Shown here piece after piece: positions 31,123-43,255 of a DNA stretch of 64,000 nt (within the stretch, counting starts at the first letter, position 1; each line of letters begins with the position of its first letter). The notes beneath the pieces were generated by a model. The model saw only the letters and a list, made by a program, of their open reading frames with translations, was not told the origin of the DNA and did not search any database. Made by a program: the position numbers and the translations under genes. Source of the stretch: Anisus vortex (Eukaryota; Mollusca; Gastropoda; Planorbidae); assembly GCA_949126835.1 (NCBI GenBank), contig OX421502.1, positions 31,539,227-31,603,226 of the forward strand. Reading direction: 5' to 3'.

Positions 31123-32567
31123 CGCTACTAATATTCCACTAATTGTGTTTCTACTTTCATTTTATTTATAATAATTTCTTTATTGGCTTTCGTCATATAA
31201 TGGATAAATGAACCATAGACTCAAAATTTAGATCTTACATAATTCAGTAACTGAAAAAAAATTGCTTAGTAGGCCTAAATTGTTTTTTTTTAATTTATGG
31301 AATTGAAATAGAATTATTTTTTTTTACATTTTCCAAATGAATTACATGGCCTTGACACTAGTGATAGTTTTTTTTTTTTTACAGTTTTTTTATTATTCGT
31401 CTGTTTTGTTAAAACATATTGTTTTTTTTATTGACACAAAACCATAACAGGTGTGTACTTTCATTCTTCTTTTTCGTTCTCATCATTGTCAATAAAGGGC
31501 TTCAAACAACAAGGCCTATAGCAACGGTCGATTGCACTGTGGTTTCCAGGTCTGTCTCTTTTCCATACAGTTTGCTGGTGGGGGTCATCTGTGGTCAGAA
31601 CTTGTTGCGAGCTATTTCATAAAGAGGACAGGCTTAAAAGAGTTATGTTCTGTGTTCCCAGGAAACATTCCACCTGGGCTATCTTGTCTAGTTCCATTGC
31701 CTATAGCCTTCAGAACAGATGTTGTTCCCAGTCTATTGTGCCCAGTCCTGAGTTTGGAGATAATTTATTTGGGCTTTTCGAAAGACTGTTGTAGTCGTCA
31801 TTATTGGTTTGGTATGCGTGTTATGTGTGTGGCTATTGGTCCATTTTGGTACATTCACTCAAATTCAAACACTAACACGTTTGTGTAATCTAGACGCTTT
31901 TACAAACCCCTTTTTTATAGATAGGGGCCTAGACCTAAAGCTACATGAACTCTTTATGCAATATAGGAACCCCCCCCCCCCCCCCCACGATGAAACAACA
32001 ATTCAAAAACAACAACAATACATAATGATGCGAACTTGAAATATTAAAATTATTGATAGAATATTTTCTTATATCGCTGTAAGCATAATGAGGATTATAT
32101 ATATAGTGCATCTTTCCATCTTTGCATTTAGCAAGCTTAGTGCGCTAAAAAAAAGCGTTAGTTTGTTTATAACTTTGTAATATATGCATATATAATATAT
32201 AAATAGTTTTACCGATTGGGACAAAATCTGAATACATAAATTTGAAACGTCATCCAAAAGAAAATTTTCTTTTACCAACTCTATTGCTTACTAATTCATT
32301 ATCTTATGTTATTTTTATATTAAACGTATTAGTAATAATTTTAAAATTTATAATCTTAGACTAAAAAATATTCAGAGTGCTTCTAAATACCTACATTAGT
32401 CCTATTTCTCTCAGTTCATTATTATAAGACAACCTTTGTTTCCTTCAACCCACCGACCCAACCCCCCTGGAAGTTTTTTTACATTGGTAGTTCACATAGA
32501 CTTGCCCCCCCTCCCCGTTTTCCCCCATCCTTCTCCACCTTTATTCAAAGTATAGTAAAGTATAGGC
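31123..32567. other. LAAO-1 3' flank, duplicated in LAAO-2
   Basis: Alignable by eye with 62253-63370 (for example CCAGGTCTGTCTCTT, GTGGGGGTCATCTGT, CTTAAAGAGGACAGGCTT-type blocks). AATAAA at 31491-31496 is a possible polyadenylation signal. The several short frames here are not conserved in the paralogous flank. A run of C lies at 31972-31987, and an inverted copy of the 17340 repeat at about 32145-32262. Confidence 0.6.
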
Positions 32568-34063
32568 CAGGGGTCGGCAACCTTTTGCTAACAGTGTGCC
32601 ATATTAGGCTTTCTAAATCATTCAGCGTGCCAATAGCCTAAAATGAATCGTTACAAAATTTTATATTACATACAAAATTAACGTGTTTGTGATTATCATC
32701 CTCTTTATGTGCCTTTAGATCTATATTAAATACAATATTTTATTTTTAAACATTCACATTAAAATATGTATGGTAATTAGTGTTTTAACATTATCATTTG
32801 TTAGTCAAGATTAGGATCTAACACCTGCTAGTGTAAATTTTAATTATATCTCAGTATAACTGAATATCTCCTTTAATGTTTTTTTTTCTGTAAGTCATAA
32901 AACAAATTACCAATTAAACGGAGTAGATACGTAGTAATCAAACAAACTGGGTAAATAATGTAATGTTTGAAAAAATACATATAATTTCTTTGTTCATATA
33001 ATATGTATATAATTTTCATATACTTTCTATAGTTTTATCATTTCAAAGTTATAAATTGTAAGCCATTTATTCTATAATGAAAGAAAAAAAAAAGAAACAT
33101 TAGAAATATGAGCTCTGATAAAACGGGTTAATTATCTCCCTTTAATTGAAACACTTTTCCAAATTTGATTCTATAGTGATGCAAAAACGTTATGTTTTGT
33201 AGTATAAAACATATTACTGACTAATTATTATCTCTTTATATAATCCAACATTCCGATATTCATTACACTATTTAATTATTAGAGTATAAATTTCATTTAT
33301 TTCATTAAATAAATTTGTTCTACAATTACTTATAATTATGTTTAATTAAAAAAGATGTGCATAAAAACTAGTTTTAATGTAATTAGTCTGTATGAATTAA
33401 TGAGCGGTCAATTGTAAGTGACCTCCTTGTATGCTTAAAACAGCTTCCATGTGTGATACAATCTGTTCACAAGAGTAAGTTGAACCAAAAGCTGAAAGTA
33501 AAAGAGTGACTGCCTAGTAGTTGAGAAAAGCAGATGACTTTCCTAAGCAGCTTCCGCAAATGGGCAAATTTGGATGCCCATTTTTTTAATGTTTTAAATT
33601 CAACCTGCTGCATTTTAAAATCGCCAATATTCCTCCACTTAAAAAAATATCTACATCTAAGAAGGTTGTAATAATATCAAACTAGTTAGGCCTGATGTGG
33701 TATGAAAAAATGAGTCCATCAATTTTAAAGTCTTGCCTTTGATAAGAAAATTCCGCTTTAAGTGCTTCAATGTACTTCTGAAAAAGCCCAACTTTCTATC
33801 TTAATATATGCCTTACTATCAGATAAATGTTTTGAAATTGATTTCAAGCCAAGATATATCCAGTTTTAATGCAAATCCATTCCAGTGGTGCTTTTAAATG
33901 TATTCAACTCACTGAAGTGTCGCTATGTAAGTTTTCCTAATTTTGAACTGGAAAATGTTGTTTTTTAATCAATAAACAACCCCTCTTGGAGGTCTTTCGC
34001 GTGCCTTTGAAAATAGCTCTGCGTGCCAAGTTTGGCACGCGTGCCTTAGGTTGCCGACTCCTG
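32568..34063. mobile_element. Non-autonomous hAT element (CAGGGGTCGGCAACC family), copy 1
   Basis: 1496 bp with inverted ends CAGGGGTCGGCAACC and GGTTGCCGACTCCTG, flanked by the perfect 8-bp duplication GTATAGGC (32560-32567 and 34064-34071). Subterminal AACAGTGTGCC and TGCCAAGTTTGGCACGCGTG are shared with copies at 43859 and 59504. No transposase frame of useful length. Confidence 0.92.
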
Positions 34064-34548
34064 GTATAGGCTATTCAATTACCCAACCAAAGACACTTAG
34101 GCTCTATCAAACAAACCCATAACAAAACGCACAACATTCACAGCTAAGCCCCATTCACAGCTAAGCCGATAACATATTTATTCAAGTTTTTTTTTATCCT
34201 CTCGATGCTGCAGTGTGAAAGGGAAATCTAGTCATTTACAACGATTCGATTACATCCCCCCCCCCCCCCCACACTCTTTCCCCACCACTCAAACTCAATT
34301 TTCATTTGACACAGATCATTAATTTCTTTTCTTATTTTCAAGGTAATTTGCCTATTATCTGATGCAGTCACCATGTCTGTCGATACATCCACCCCCCCCC
34401 CCCCAAGCCCAGCCCTAGCCCTAGCCCTAGCCATGATGGGTAGCTATTGTGTAAAAACTATTTAATATAAAGAGACACCTACAGGATTGGGTTGATAACT
34501 GATGAGCGATTTTAAACGACATTTAAATGACTAATAACAGCGTTTCAA
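34064..34548. other. Intergenic with poly-C tracts
   Basis: Two C homopolymers (about 34257-34270 and 34391-34404) and a short CCCTAG run at 34412-34432. No gene. Confidence 0.5.
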
Positions 34549-34790
34549 AGCACGGTCGATACGATAAGCATTGGCTCGATACCATGAGGACGATGAGTAT
34601 TGATCCGATACCAACGGAAGATAAGATAAGCATTGCGCCGATACTACAGGGATGATACGATAAGCATTGGCTCGATACCACGAGTACGATAAGTATTGAT
34701 CCGATACCAACGGAAGATAAGATAAGCATTGCTCCGATACTACAGGGATGATACGATAAGCATGACTCGATACCATAAGGACAGCTTCGC
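34549..34790. repeat. About 97-bp tandem repeat, 2.5 copies
   Basis: GATACGATAAGCATTGGCTC, then GATCCGATACCAACGGAAG, then a CTACAGGGATGATACGATAA junction recurs at about 34558, 34655 and 34750. Overlapping minus-strand frames merely translate the repeat (CLSYHPCSIGAMLILS twice) and are not genes. Confidence 0.8.
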
Positions 34791-35214
34791 CATGGATCGA
34801 TTCCACGCATGTTCTATTGAAGTAATACGAAAGATAGTATCTAATGTATGCTAGGCAAAGCAAGTCTAGCCTGGCCAACGGTTCCAGTCTAGAAGGTCTA
34901 GGTGCTAGCATCAACCCCTCCTTATCTCCCTTTGCAACTTATTTGTATTTGTGTGTGTGTGTGGTCATGTAGTACCACTATGGCGCCACAAAACATGTAC
35001 AATTTCATACTATAGTTTGGACATTTACACATGTACACATATCGAGGAAGTGTCTTAACCTAAAATCTTATACAATAGAATATAGAACAATTGCTTAAAA
35101 AAACAACCTAACTCCAGTGTTACTTTGAAAAAAAAAAGAAATGGAGCACTTAGACTAATGCATTACTATACACCTTTATCTTAAACGTTTTGATGAGGCT
35201 ATTCTATATATTCA

Positions 35215-35310
35215 TTATATTGTATTTCTCTTTTCTCTTCTCTCTCACTTTCTCTTCTCTCTCACTTTCTCTTCTCTCTCACTTTCTCTTCTCTCTCACT
35301 TTCTCTGTTT
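35215..35310. repeat. 17-bp pyrimidine tandem repeat
   Basis: TTTCTCTTCTCTCTCAC repeated about five times. Strong strand asymmetry (all pyrimidine on +). Confidence 0.9.
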
Positions 35311-35985
35311 TCGTTTCTGCCATCAACAAAAGTTATAAATGGTCGTATATGTTTTCCAATGGTCATTTGCTATCTTGTTAACTGGACACGTTGTCATATA
35401 AGCAATACCATGGCATCTTTAGGAGTGTCTGTCAACTGAGAAAAAAGAGGGGGGGGGGACAAGGGGCCTTTTCAAGAATACTTTTTTAATTGATAATTTT
35501 AAATTAATATCACGAAGCACAATTTATGCTGTTATTAATTGTATTCTTTATATTGCATTTCAACAAATTATTTTGCTACTATGTTATTAACAAACTTAAT
35601 TATATGTGCGTAAATTTAGTTTGATTTCATTTGATATCCAGCCTAGAACATTGCTTTACTCGAATTTGAATAGCCGAATCCGAATTTTACCCCCACTACC
35701 TCTTCAAAAGAAATGTTGACAGTGGCAGTTTATAAACATATTTTAATCTTAGCAACATCATGAACGATTTTTGGCGTGTTGGCTCAATCGGCTCTTTAAA
35801 CAATATTCAAACATTAAACAAACAGAGCATCAAGCACAGTTATCTAGAAACATACATTTTTTGTCTAAGAATTAATTTAACATTTAATTTAATTATTTAA
35901 ATAATATCTTATTTACGTTAGATTAAACTTCGAATCTTCTAAGAATTAATATATTTTAAATTATGAGTTGCGACTTATGCCTATA
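35311..35985. other. Intergenic, nothing recognised
   Basis: AT-rich; a short poly-G at about 35449-35458. No coding evidence. Confidence 0.4.
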
Positions 35986-36501
35986 GAGTGTTCTTAGTGG
36001 GCGTGGCTTAGGTTTTTAGTGACGTATTTGTGTAAATAAAGAAGCCACTTGAGGTACAAATGTAACGTGGTGAAAGTGAAGTACTTCTTTATCATGCAAA
36101 ATTCACATCTGAATATTGGCTATCCTACTCAAAAATAAGGAGGTAAATAGTAGTACTGTAGATTAATTAATTAATGTGATTAGGCTAGGGCCGGCTAGAC
36201 CTATTTACACTTTCAATTTCACTTGATTATAGGCCTACACTTTTAATGTTTCGTAGGCTAGGCTACGATGTCAAGTGATATTGTTGGTGAATAGGCTATC
36301 TAGTCAAGTCACTATTAGGCTATTTTATTTAACATACATAATACAGCTTAAATCTTAATAAGACTTAAAACACAACACATCATTTAAAGAAAGCTCGAGC
36401 CTATATGAAACTTTATTAATACAGCGACAATATTTACTTGTACACCATTACTCAAAGTAAACACAAATCACGTGCTTTTTGTCACGGGATTGCAAACGCC
36501 C
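35986..36501 (-). mobile_element. MITE, TA-flanked (GGGCGTTTGC family), copy 3 inverted
   Basis: Reverse-complement copy of 3753-4313 (GAGTGTTCTTAGTGGGCGTG ... TTGCAAACGCCC), flanked by TA. One of the two CACGTG sites has become CACGGG. Confidence 0.78.
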
Positions 36502-37120
36502 TATTATTACATAGGTAGGTTGGTCTAGGTATGTGAAAATCAGACCTTTTATATTTACGTTTTCTGGTAATAAAAACTGTTCCGTGGATCGGCAAACATT
36601 ATCGAAGGTATGTATGCTTCGAACGTAATGTTTTTGTTTAATAAAAACATATATGACGCTTTCTTTTTTTTTTTCAAAAAGCTTCCTTTATATACCTATA
36701 TCATAATATATTTGTGTAATTTGTAGATATTGGTGGGTTTTTTTTTTGCTTTCTATTTGTCTAAAATGGTCTTATGATTCGTACACTAAATTACTATCGA
36801 AGACATAAATTGACTGTCTTTATATCTCAACTGACTTTTTTCTATACAGCTTTTCATTTTACATACTATATTTCAACGACAGAAGCTTCGGCCGAAAAAT
36901 TAAATCCCGTGGCGAAAAATGTATATCGCTTTCAACATTTACACAACAATTATTTCATTTTGTGGGTGTGGTCAATGTGGGTCGCACGACCATTTTTGTA
37001 AATCGAAATTATTTAGTCATCCCAGGAACATTATTTAATTTTTTTGAGAATAAAAAAGTGGCCTTTTCAAGAAAAATGGGATCTTTTCAAGCACTAAAAT
37101 AGGGCTTTTTAATTTTAAAA
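36502..37120. other. Intergenic, no supported gene
   Basis: AT-rich with T homopolymers; the 75-codon frame near 36774 has no recognisable domain. Confidence 0.4.
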
Positions 37121-37335
37121 AAGTGAACTAATGAAAAAGTGAACTAATGAAAAAGTGAACTAATGAAAAAGTGAACTAATGAAAAAGTGAACTAATAAAA
37201 AAGTGAACTAATGAAAAAGTGAACTAATTAAAAAAGTGAACTAATGAAAAAGTGAACTAATGAAAAAGTGAACTAATGAAAAAGTGAACTAATAAAAAAG
37301 TGAACTAATGAAAAAGTGAAGAATTTTTTAAAAAA
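37121..37335. repeat. 16-bp tandem repeat GTGAACTAATGAAAAA
   Basis: About 13 head-to-tail copies with occasional TAAAAAA variants. Confidence 0.9.
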
Positions 37336-38033
37336 GTGAAACATTTTAAATGAAAAGTGGGGTCTTTCAAGAAAGAAAATGGATACTATTCATGACAAAA
37401 TACTGTAGGGGGCGGGTGAGCAACATTAATGTGCAAAATAAAGCCTCTCTTGCTTAGAGGTAATGATAGCCCGGATGTGCCAAGTGTTGCCTTATCTATA
37501 AACCTCCAGGATACTTCTGAAATATGGCCTCTCTTACCTAAATGAGTTTAGGTTGGCACCTTCAGGCATAGATCTTTTTATATATTTCAAGGTTCTGGTC
37601 TCCCTGTTTACATAAGTCTAGCCTCAGACAGAGCTACGCTCATACCTGCCCGCACCAGTTGCATGATCAGCTGTTTCTCTACTATATTACTATAATAAGT
37701 GGTCCTGGGCGTCCGGATAGGACAAAAAGAAGAAAAAAATGTTGATGATCGTGCAAAAGAGTCATCAACTATAACAAAAAGGAAGCATGATTTTCTTTAA
37801 CACGACGGTCTATAAACCTTGGAGCAAATAACAAAATACCAGCTCCAGCTGCCGGGACTGTTCAGGAATAGGAGACTGCTTTCACAGAAAATCTGATCAA
37901 ATCTCATAAGGAGGACGAAAAGGACACATAGTAAGACACAACTATGCAATACGTAATAAATTTACATTAGCTAGACTTTCTCAAAAGATGATACTTGGAG
38001 TAATTTCAGTGCTATTTTGCATTTTTTTTTTTA
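37336..38033. other. Intergenic, nothing assigned
   Basis: No convincing domain. The right part (about 37700-37980) may be decayed LINE sequence upstream of the remnant at 38140, but I could not confirm this. Confidence 0.35.
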
Positions 38034-38132
38034 TTGTGAAAAATGATAGTAAAAAGTGATAGTAAAAAAATGATAGTGAAAAATTATAGTGAAAAATGAT
38101 AGTGAAAAATGATAGTGAAAAATGATAGTAAA
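38034..38132. repeat. 15-bp tandem repeat (AAAAATGATAGTGAA)
   Basis: About six imperfect copies with A/G variation in TGATAGT(A/G)AAAAA. Confidence 0.85.
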
Positions 38133-38139
38133 ATTGACA

Positions 38140-41100
38140 GACACTGGATGGTTTACTCACGGACGTTACCAATGCATTCAACCGGTACAATCGGTTGAAG
38201 GAGAGCTTGCCTCTCAGGAAGAAGGCAGATCTCTATGCAATCACTTATGCTCTGAACACGTATGATCTACTTACGCGATCAGCATGAGCAGGGAGATCGA
38301 TATCTCAATGGATCGCATGACCCTATGGATGTGAGTGGAGCCTCATCCACAAATTTCCCCCTATCTACCGGAGGTATGGACGCGCTTGATTGATCCCCAG
38401 TCGGAAAACACAGTAGTAGCGCTTAGAAGCTTGCAACCGCCCTCGAAACTGTACACTCCTATCAGGAGTGCATCAAGGCGTATACTGATGGCAGTGCCAG
38501 GAGTGATGTTCAGAAGCGTGCAGTGTTGTGCTGTATTCAAGTGTGGGTACCCGAAGAGAATAGTTATCCAGGCCTTGTGGAACAAACTGCAGCTACAAGA
38601 CAGAGGTGGAGGCACTCATACATACAATCGAGGCATTCGGGGAAAGTTATTTTAGATGGTTCGGAAGTGATAGGTAATATATCCGTCGTCAATGATGCGC
38701 TTTTAATACAATAGGCCATCGACAGCCGCAGAACCTTGCCCAAGCCATCGTCTATTTCAGAATTGATCTCTAGGTACGAAATGGAGGTCACCCTCCAGTG
38801 GATACAGAGTCATTTAGGAGTCTCTGGAAACGAAATAGCGAACTCGTTATAGACAAGAAAGGGTCCTTGGCACACAATTTTTTCGAGCTTTGTTGATTTC
38901 AGAGTGACCGGAACGATTCGAGTGGGTAATTGAACGGTGGTACTTGGGCGGAAGGAATCTAACAAGGGCGGTGGTACTTGGGCGGAAGGAATCTAACAAT
39001 GGCAGTGGTACTTGGGCGGAAGGAATCTAACAATGGCAGTGGTACTTGGGCGGAAGGAATCTAACAAGGGCGGTGGTACTTGGGCGGAAGGAATCTAACA
39101 ATGGCAGTGGTACTTGGGCGGAAGGAATCTAACAATGGCAGTGGTACTTGGGCGGAAGGAATCTAACAATGGCAGTGGTACTTGGGCGGAAGGAATCTAA
39201 CAAGGGCAGTGGTACTTGGGCGGAAGGAATCTAACAATGGCAGTGGTACTTGGGCGGAAGGAATCTAACAAGGGCAGTGGTACTTGGGCGGAAGGAATCT
39301 AACAAGGGCGGTGGTACTTGGGCGGAAGGAATCTAACAATGGCAGTGGTACTTGGGCGGAAGGAATCTAACAATGGCAGTGGTACTTGGGCGGAAGGAAT
39401 CTAACAATGGCAGTGGTACTTGGGCGGAAGGAATCTAACAAGGGCAGTGGTACTTGGGCGGAAGGAATCTAACAATGGCAGTGGTACTTGGGCGGAAGGA
39501 ATCTAACAAGGGCAGTGGTACTTGGGCGGAAGGAATCTAACAAGGGCAGTGGTACTTGGGCGGAAGGAATCTAACAAGGGCAGTGGTACTTGGGCGGAAG
39601 GAATCTAACAAGGGCAGTGGTACTTGGGCGGAAGGAATCTAACAAGGGCAGTGGTACTTGGGCGGAAGGAATCTAACAAGGGCAGTGGTACTTGGGCGGA
39701 AGGAATCTAACAATGGCAGTGGTACTTGGGCGGAAGGAATCTAACAAGGGCAGTGGTACTTGGGCGGAAGGAATCTAACAAGGGCAGTGGTACTTGGGCG
39801 GAAGGAATCTAACAATGGCAGTGGTACTTGGGCGGAAGGAATCTAACAAGGGCAGTGGTACTTGGGCGGAAGGAATCTAACAATGGCAGTGGTACTTGGG
39901 CGGAAGGAATCTAACAAGGGCAGTGGTACTTGGGCGGAAGGAATCTAACAAGGGCAGTGGTACTTGGGCGGAAGGAATCTAACAATGGCAGTGGTACTTG
40001 GGTGGAAGGAATCTAACAAGGGCAGTGGTACTTGGGCGGAAGGAATCTAACAAGGGCAGTGGTACTTGGGCGGAAGGAATCTAACAATGGCAGTGGTACT
40101 TGGGCGGAAGGAATCTAACAAGGGCAGTGGTACTTGGGCGGAAGGAATCTAACAATGGCAGTGGTGCTTGGGCGGAAGGAATCTAACAAGGGCAGTGGTA
40201 CTTGGGCGGAAGGAATCTAACAATGGCAGTGGTACTTGGGCGGAAGGAATCTAACAAGGGCAGTGGTACTTGGGCGGAAGGAATCTAACAAGGGCAGTGG
40301 TACTTGGGCGGAAGGAATCTAACAAGGGCAGTGGTACTTGGGCGGAAGGAATCTAACAAGGGCAGTGGTACTTGGGCGGAAGGAATCTAACAAGGGCAGT
40401 GGTACTTGGGCGGAAGGAATCTAACAAGGGCAGTGGTACTTGGGCGGAAGGAATCTAACAAGGGCAGTGGTACTTGGGCGGAAGGAATCTAACAATGGCA
40501 GTGGTACTTGGGCGGAAGGAATCTAACAAGGGCAGTGGTACTTGGGCGGAAGGAATCTAACAAGGGCAGTGGTACTTGGGCGGAAGGAATCTAACAATGG
40601 CAGTGGTACTTGGGCGGAAGGAATCTAACAAGGGCAGTGGTACTTGGGCGGAAGGAATCTAACAATGGCAGTGGTACTTGGGCGGAAGGAATCTAACAAG
40701 GGCAGTGGTACTTGGGCGGAAGGAATCTAACAAGGGCAGTGGTACTTGGGCGGAAGGAATCTAACAATGGCAGTGGTACTTGGGTGGAAGGAATCTAACA
40801 AGGGCAGTGGTACTTGGGCGGAAGGAATCTAACAAGGGCAGTGGTACTTGGGCGGAAGGAATCTAACAATGGCAGTGGTACTTGGGCGGAAGGAATCTAA
40901 CAAGGGCAGTGGTACTTGGGCGGAAGGAATCTAACAATGGCAGTGGTACTTGGGCGGAAGGAATCTAACAAGGGCAGTGGTACTTGGGCGGAAGGAATCT
41001 AACAATGGCAGTGGTACTTGGGCGGAAGGAATCTAACAAGGGCAGTGGTACTTGGGCGGAAGGAATCTAACAATGGCGGTGGTACTTGGGCGGAAGGAAT

Positions 41101-41735
41101 CTAACAATGGCGGTGGTACTTGGGCGGAAGGAATCTAACAATGGCGGTGGTACTTGGGCGGAAGGAATCTAACAATGGCGGTGGTACTTGGGCGGAAGGA
41201 ATCTAACAATGGCGGTGGTACTTGGGCGGAAGGAATCTAACAATGGCGGTGGTACTTGGGCGGAAGGAATCTAACAATGGCGGTGGTACTTGGGCGGAAG
41301 GAATCTAACAAGGGCAGCATTAAAAACAGCCAAATCTAGCTGGCCCATTTTTCAGGAGCTTCGGTAGAATGGAACAGTCCACGATCGCAAAATTTCGAAC
41401 TGGGCATTATGCGATAAGGGCCTTCTTTAGTAAGTTTAGGCCCCCACCTTGATTCGCGGTGTCGAAACTATAGGGATGCAGAAAAGACGGTCGCGCACTT
41501 GCTATTTGACTGCCCTGCATAGCAGAATCTTAGAGAAAACAGGAACGGCCAACCGTTTGTGCCTTTCTTTTACGGCGATGTATCAATGCTGCGCAATACA
41601 GCAGAGTTCGTTCTCCGAGTCCCAAAAGAGAAAACTCGCTCGCATTCTCAAAAAGAAGTGGGGTTCAAGTCTGGTTTACTCACCGAAAAGTAATGATATG
41701 ACTCAAAGCGCGCATGCTTTCTGCTTGTCGGTCTA
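38140..41735 (+). pseudogene. Decayed LINE ORF2 (RNase H and C-terminal zinc knuckle), split by a minisatellite
   Basis: Plus-strand fragments in scattered frames: AYTDGSARSD (near 38470), the first RNase H aspartate motif; LQWIQSHLGVSGNEIANS (near 38795), the RNase H H..GN..AD-type motif; WYLGGRNLTRA at the start of the minisatellite; and beyond it CRNYRDAEKTVAHLLFDCPA (near 41455), the terminal CCHC of Jockey/I/R1-type LINE ORF2. Several stops and shifts. Reverse transcriptase domain not recognised upstream. Dead element. Confidence 0.75.
38937..41316 (+). repeat. 34-bp minisatellite, about 70 copies, inside the LINE remnant
   Basis: Unit GTGGTACTTGGGCGGAAGGA then ATCTAACAAKGGCR, period 34. 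Two positions vary (T/G at 30, A/G at 34), giving mixed early units and a homogeneous block of TGGCG units at about 41070-41290. Rare extra variants: GGGTGGAAGG at about 40010 and 40790, GGTGCTTGG near 40165. The first unit reads WYLGGRNLTRA in the LINE frame; 34 is not a multiple of 3, so expansion destroyed the frame. Confidence 0.95.
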
Positions 41736-42299
41736 ATACTTGATTACACTAACTTCGCTAGCAATGATTCCCACATAATTGAAAAGAAATAAGAAAAGAA
41801 GAGAAATTCCTATTTTCTAACGAAATTGCGTTTGTTAAGGATATAACCGCTGGGACTTTTATTTTAACATCTATTTGCAGAATTTTTCTATATTAGTGAT
41901 AGAAAAAGAATCGTGGATAGTGAAATCAAAAATGCACTATTATACAGTGTGTGTATCCTAAGGCACAGGGAATTTTTGTTAGACTTTATAAGTACGATTA
42001 CATAGTTCTTATATTAACCTGGGAAAATTGCTAAAAGTGGGTCCTTTTTCTTAAAAGTTTGCTCACCCTAGCGTCAAAACCTGGCTACGCCACTGAAGGT
42101 GGGGGGGGGGGGGGATATTGATATTGATCACTACAATAGGCAACCCTGTTGTTTTTAAGTAGACTAAGATCTAATCTAGTTTTTTCTTTTTGCTTCGAGT
42201 GTTTGAAACACACAGATGAAACTGTCACGAGGTACTAAAGCAAGGAATCAAGGCGTAATTGCTTCCTTCCCTCTTCACTTCGCTTTCATGGGTACCCCT
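41736..42299. other. Intergenic with a hAT terminal scrap
   Basis: ACCTGGCTACGCCACTG at about 42080-42096 is a lone right end of the CAGTGGCGTAGC hAT family, followed by poly-G. No gene. Confidence 0.45.
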
Positions 42300-42990
42300 A
42301 AGCTCTTTCATTTTACTTCGGACACGTGACTTCGCTATCTAAGTGGTTTAGGCGGCCTTTAGGCCTACGCATTGGACTGCCATACGGCGTCCCGGGTTCA
42401 ATTCACCAGGTAGTCTAATTCCTTTATTTTCTACCTTTTATTTTTATTGTTTTCAATTACTATTACTTTAAAAAAAAAGGATTGCAAATCTAATAGAGAT
42501 CACTGGGCAATTTAGATTTTTTTAATATAAAGAGACTTGCCAATATTTACTTTAAATTACTTTCCCTTCAGGAGCCGGCTGAAGACTCACCTATTCCAGT
42601 AGCAGTATTCGCGTGTACATATATGTTTTTGTCTGTTGTTCGTTGTCTGTACTTTGTAATTTATATATATAATATATTTACTTTAAATTACTTTCCCTTC
42701 AGAAGCCGGCTGAAGACTCACCTATTCCAGTAGCAGTATTCGCGTGTACATATATGTTTTTGTCTGTTGTTCGTTGTCTGTACTTTGTAATTGTCGTCAG
42801 CGCATAGAACTGTCATAAACGGGATATGCGCCATACAAGCACTATTATTATTAATTAAAGTCTTCAGTAATTTTTTTTTAATTATTATATTTTTAGCTTC
42901 CTGTTCTTTGTAGTTTATACAATTTTTATTTGAAGCTAATACAGGCATGTTTTATTTTCACCCGGGCAATGCCGGGCAATTTAGCATGTA
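42300..42990 (+). mobile_element. Helitron-like/tRNA-SINE composite repeat, copy 4, with inserted LINE tails
   Basis: TTACTTCGGACACGTGACTT, a tRNA-like core with a small insertion in it (TATCTAAGTGGTTTAGGCGG ... CCCGGGTTCAATTCACCAGG), and a 3' hairpin CACCCGGGCAATGCCGGGCA. The 5' AT start is not found, so it is truncated. At about 42570-42840 two copies of a LINE 3' tail interrupt it. Confidence 0.55.
42549..42845 (+). repeat. Duplicated LINE 3'-tail insertion
   Basis: TTTACTTTAAATTACTTTCC followed by CTTCAGRAGCCGGCTGAAGA and on to CTGTACTTTGTAATT occurs twice, about 129 bp apart. The GAGCCGGCTGAAGAC segment encodes the SRLKTHLF-type ORF2 terminus seen at 46177-46377. The target-like TTTACTTTAAATTACTTTCC before each copy suggests successive insertions or a tandem duplication. 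Confidence 0.65.
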
Positions 42991-43175
42991 TAATATAATA
43001 TGAACAATGAAAACCGCTTAATGCTAACAGTTTAAATATAATAATAATTGAGTTCGTTCTAAAATTCTTTTTTTTTTATTCAAGGGTCACTAAAAATAAT
43101 TCTCTCTCTTTCTGTTTTCTCAAGGCTGTTGTCTTACTTTGCAAGTAGTGTATCCATAAGTTAAATAAGAAACAG

Positions 43176-43255
43176 ATGTCTAGGTTTCCAGGAACTGTTC
43201 TGATCCTCTGTACTCTGCTGACCACATGCCAATGTCTCCCAAGGAAGAAAGGAAA
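43176..43255 (+). CDS. LAAO-2 exon 1 (signal peptide)
   Basis: ATG at 43176, signal peptide, LPRKKG, donor AA|GTATTTA in phase 2. Four codons shorter than LAAO-1 exon 1 just before the donor. Confidence 0.75.

Noticed and set aside
30698..31171. 157-codon plus-strand frame and antisense frames over LAAO exon 9 (also at 61909-62538)
   Set aside because: Out-of-frame shadows of the conserved exon.
31419..32039. Extra exons or a small gene downstream of LAAO-1, with a counterpart at 62460-62771
   Set aside because: The flank is duplicated, but the reading frames are not preserved between copies; indels fall in all phases.
34412..34432. CCCTAG repeat as a telomere-like tract
   Set aside because: Only three or four units, and not the animal CCCTAA sequence.
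34523..34914. Repetitive minus-strand proteins of 95 and 127 codons
   Set aside because: They translate the 97-bp tandem repeat in two frames; repetition is at DNA level.
38937..41316. Regular array resembling a CRISPR
   Set aside because: The 34-bp unit is directly repeated without unique spacers, in eukaryotic DNA, with no cas genes. It is a minisatellite.
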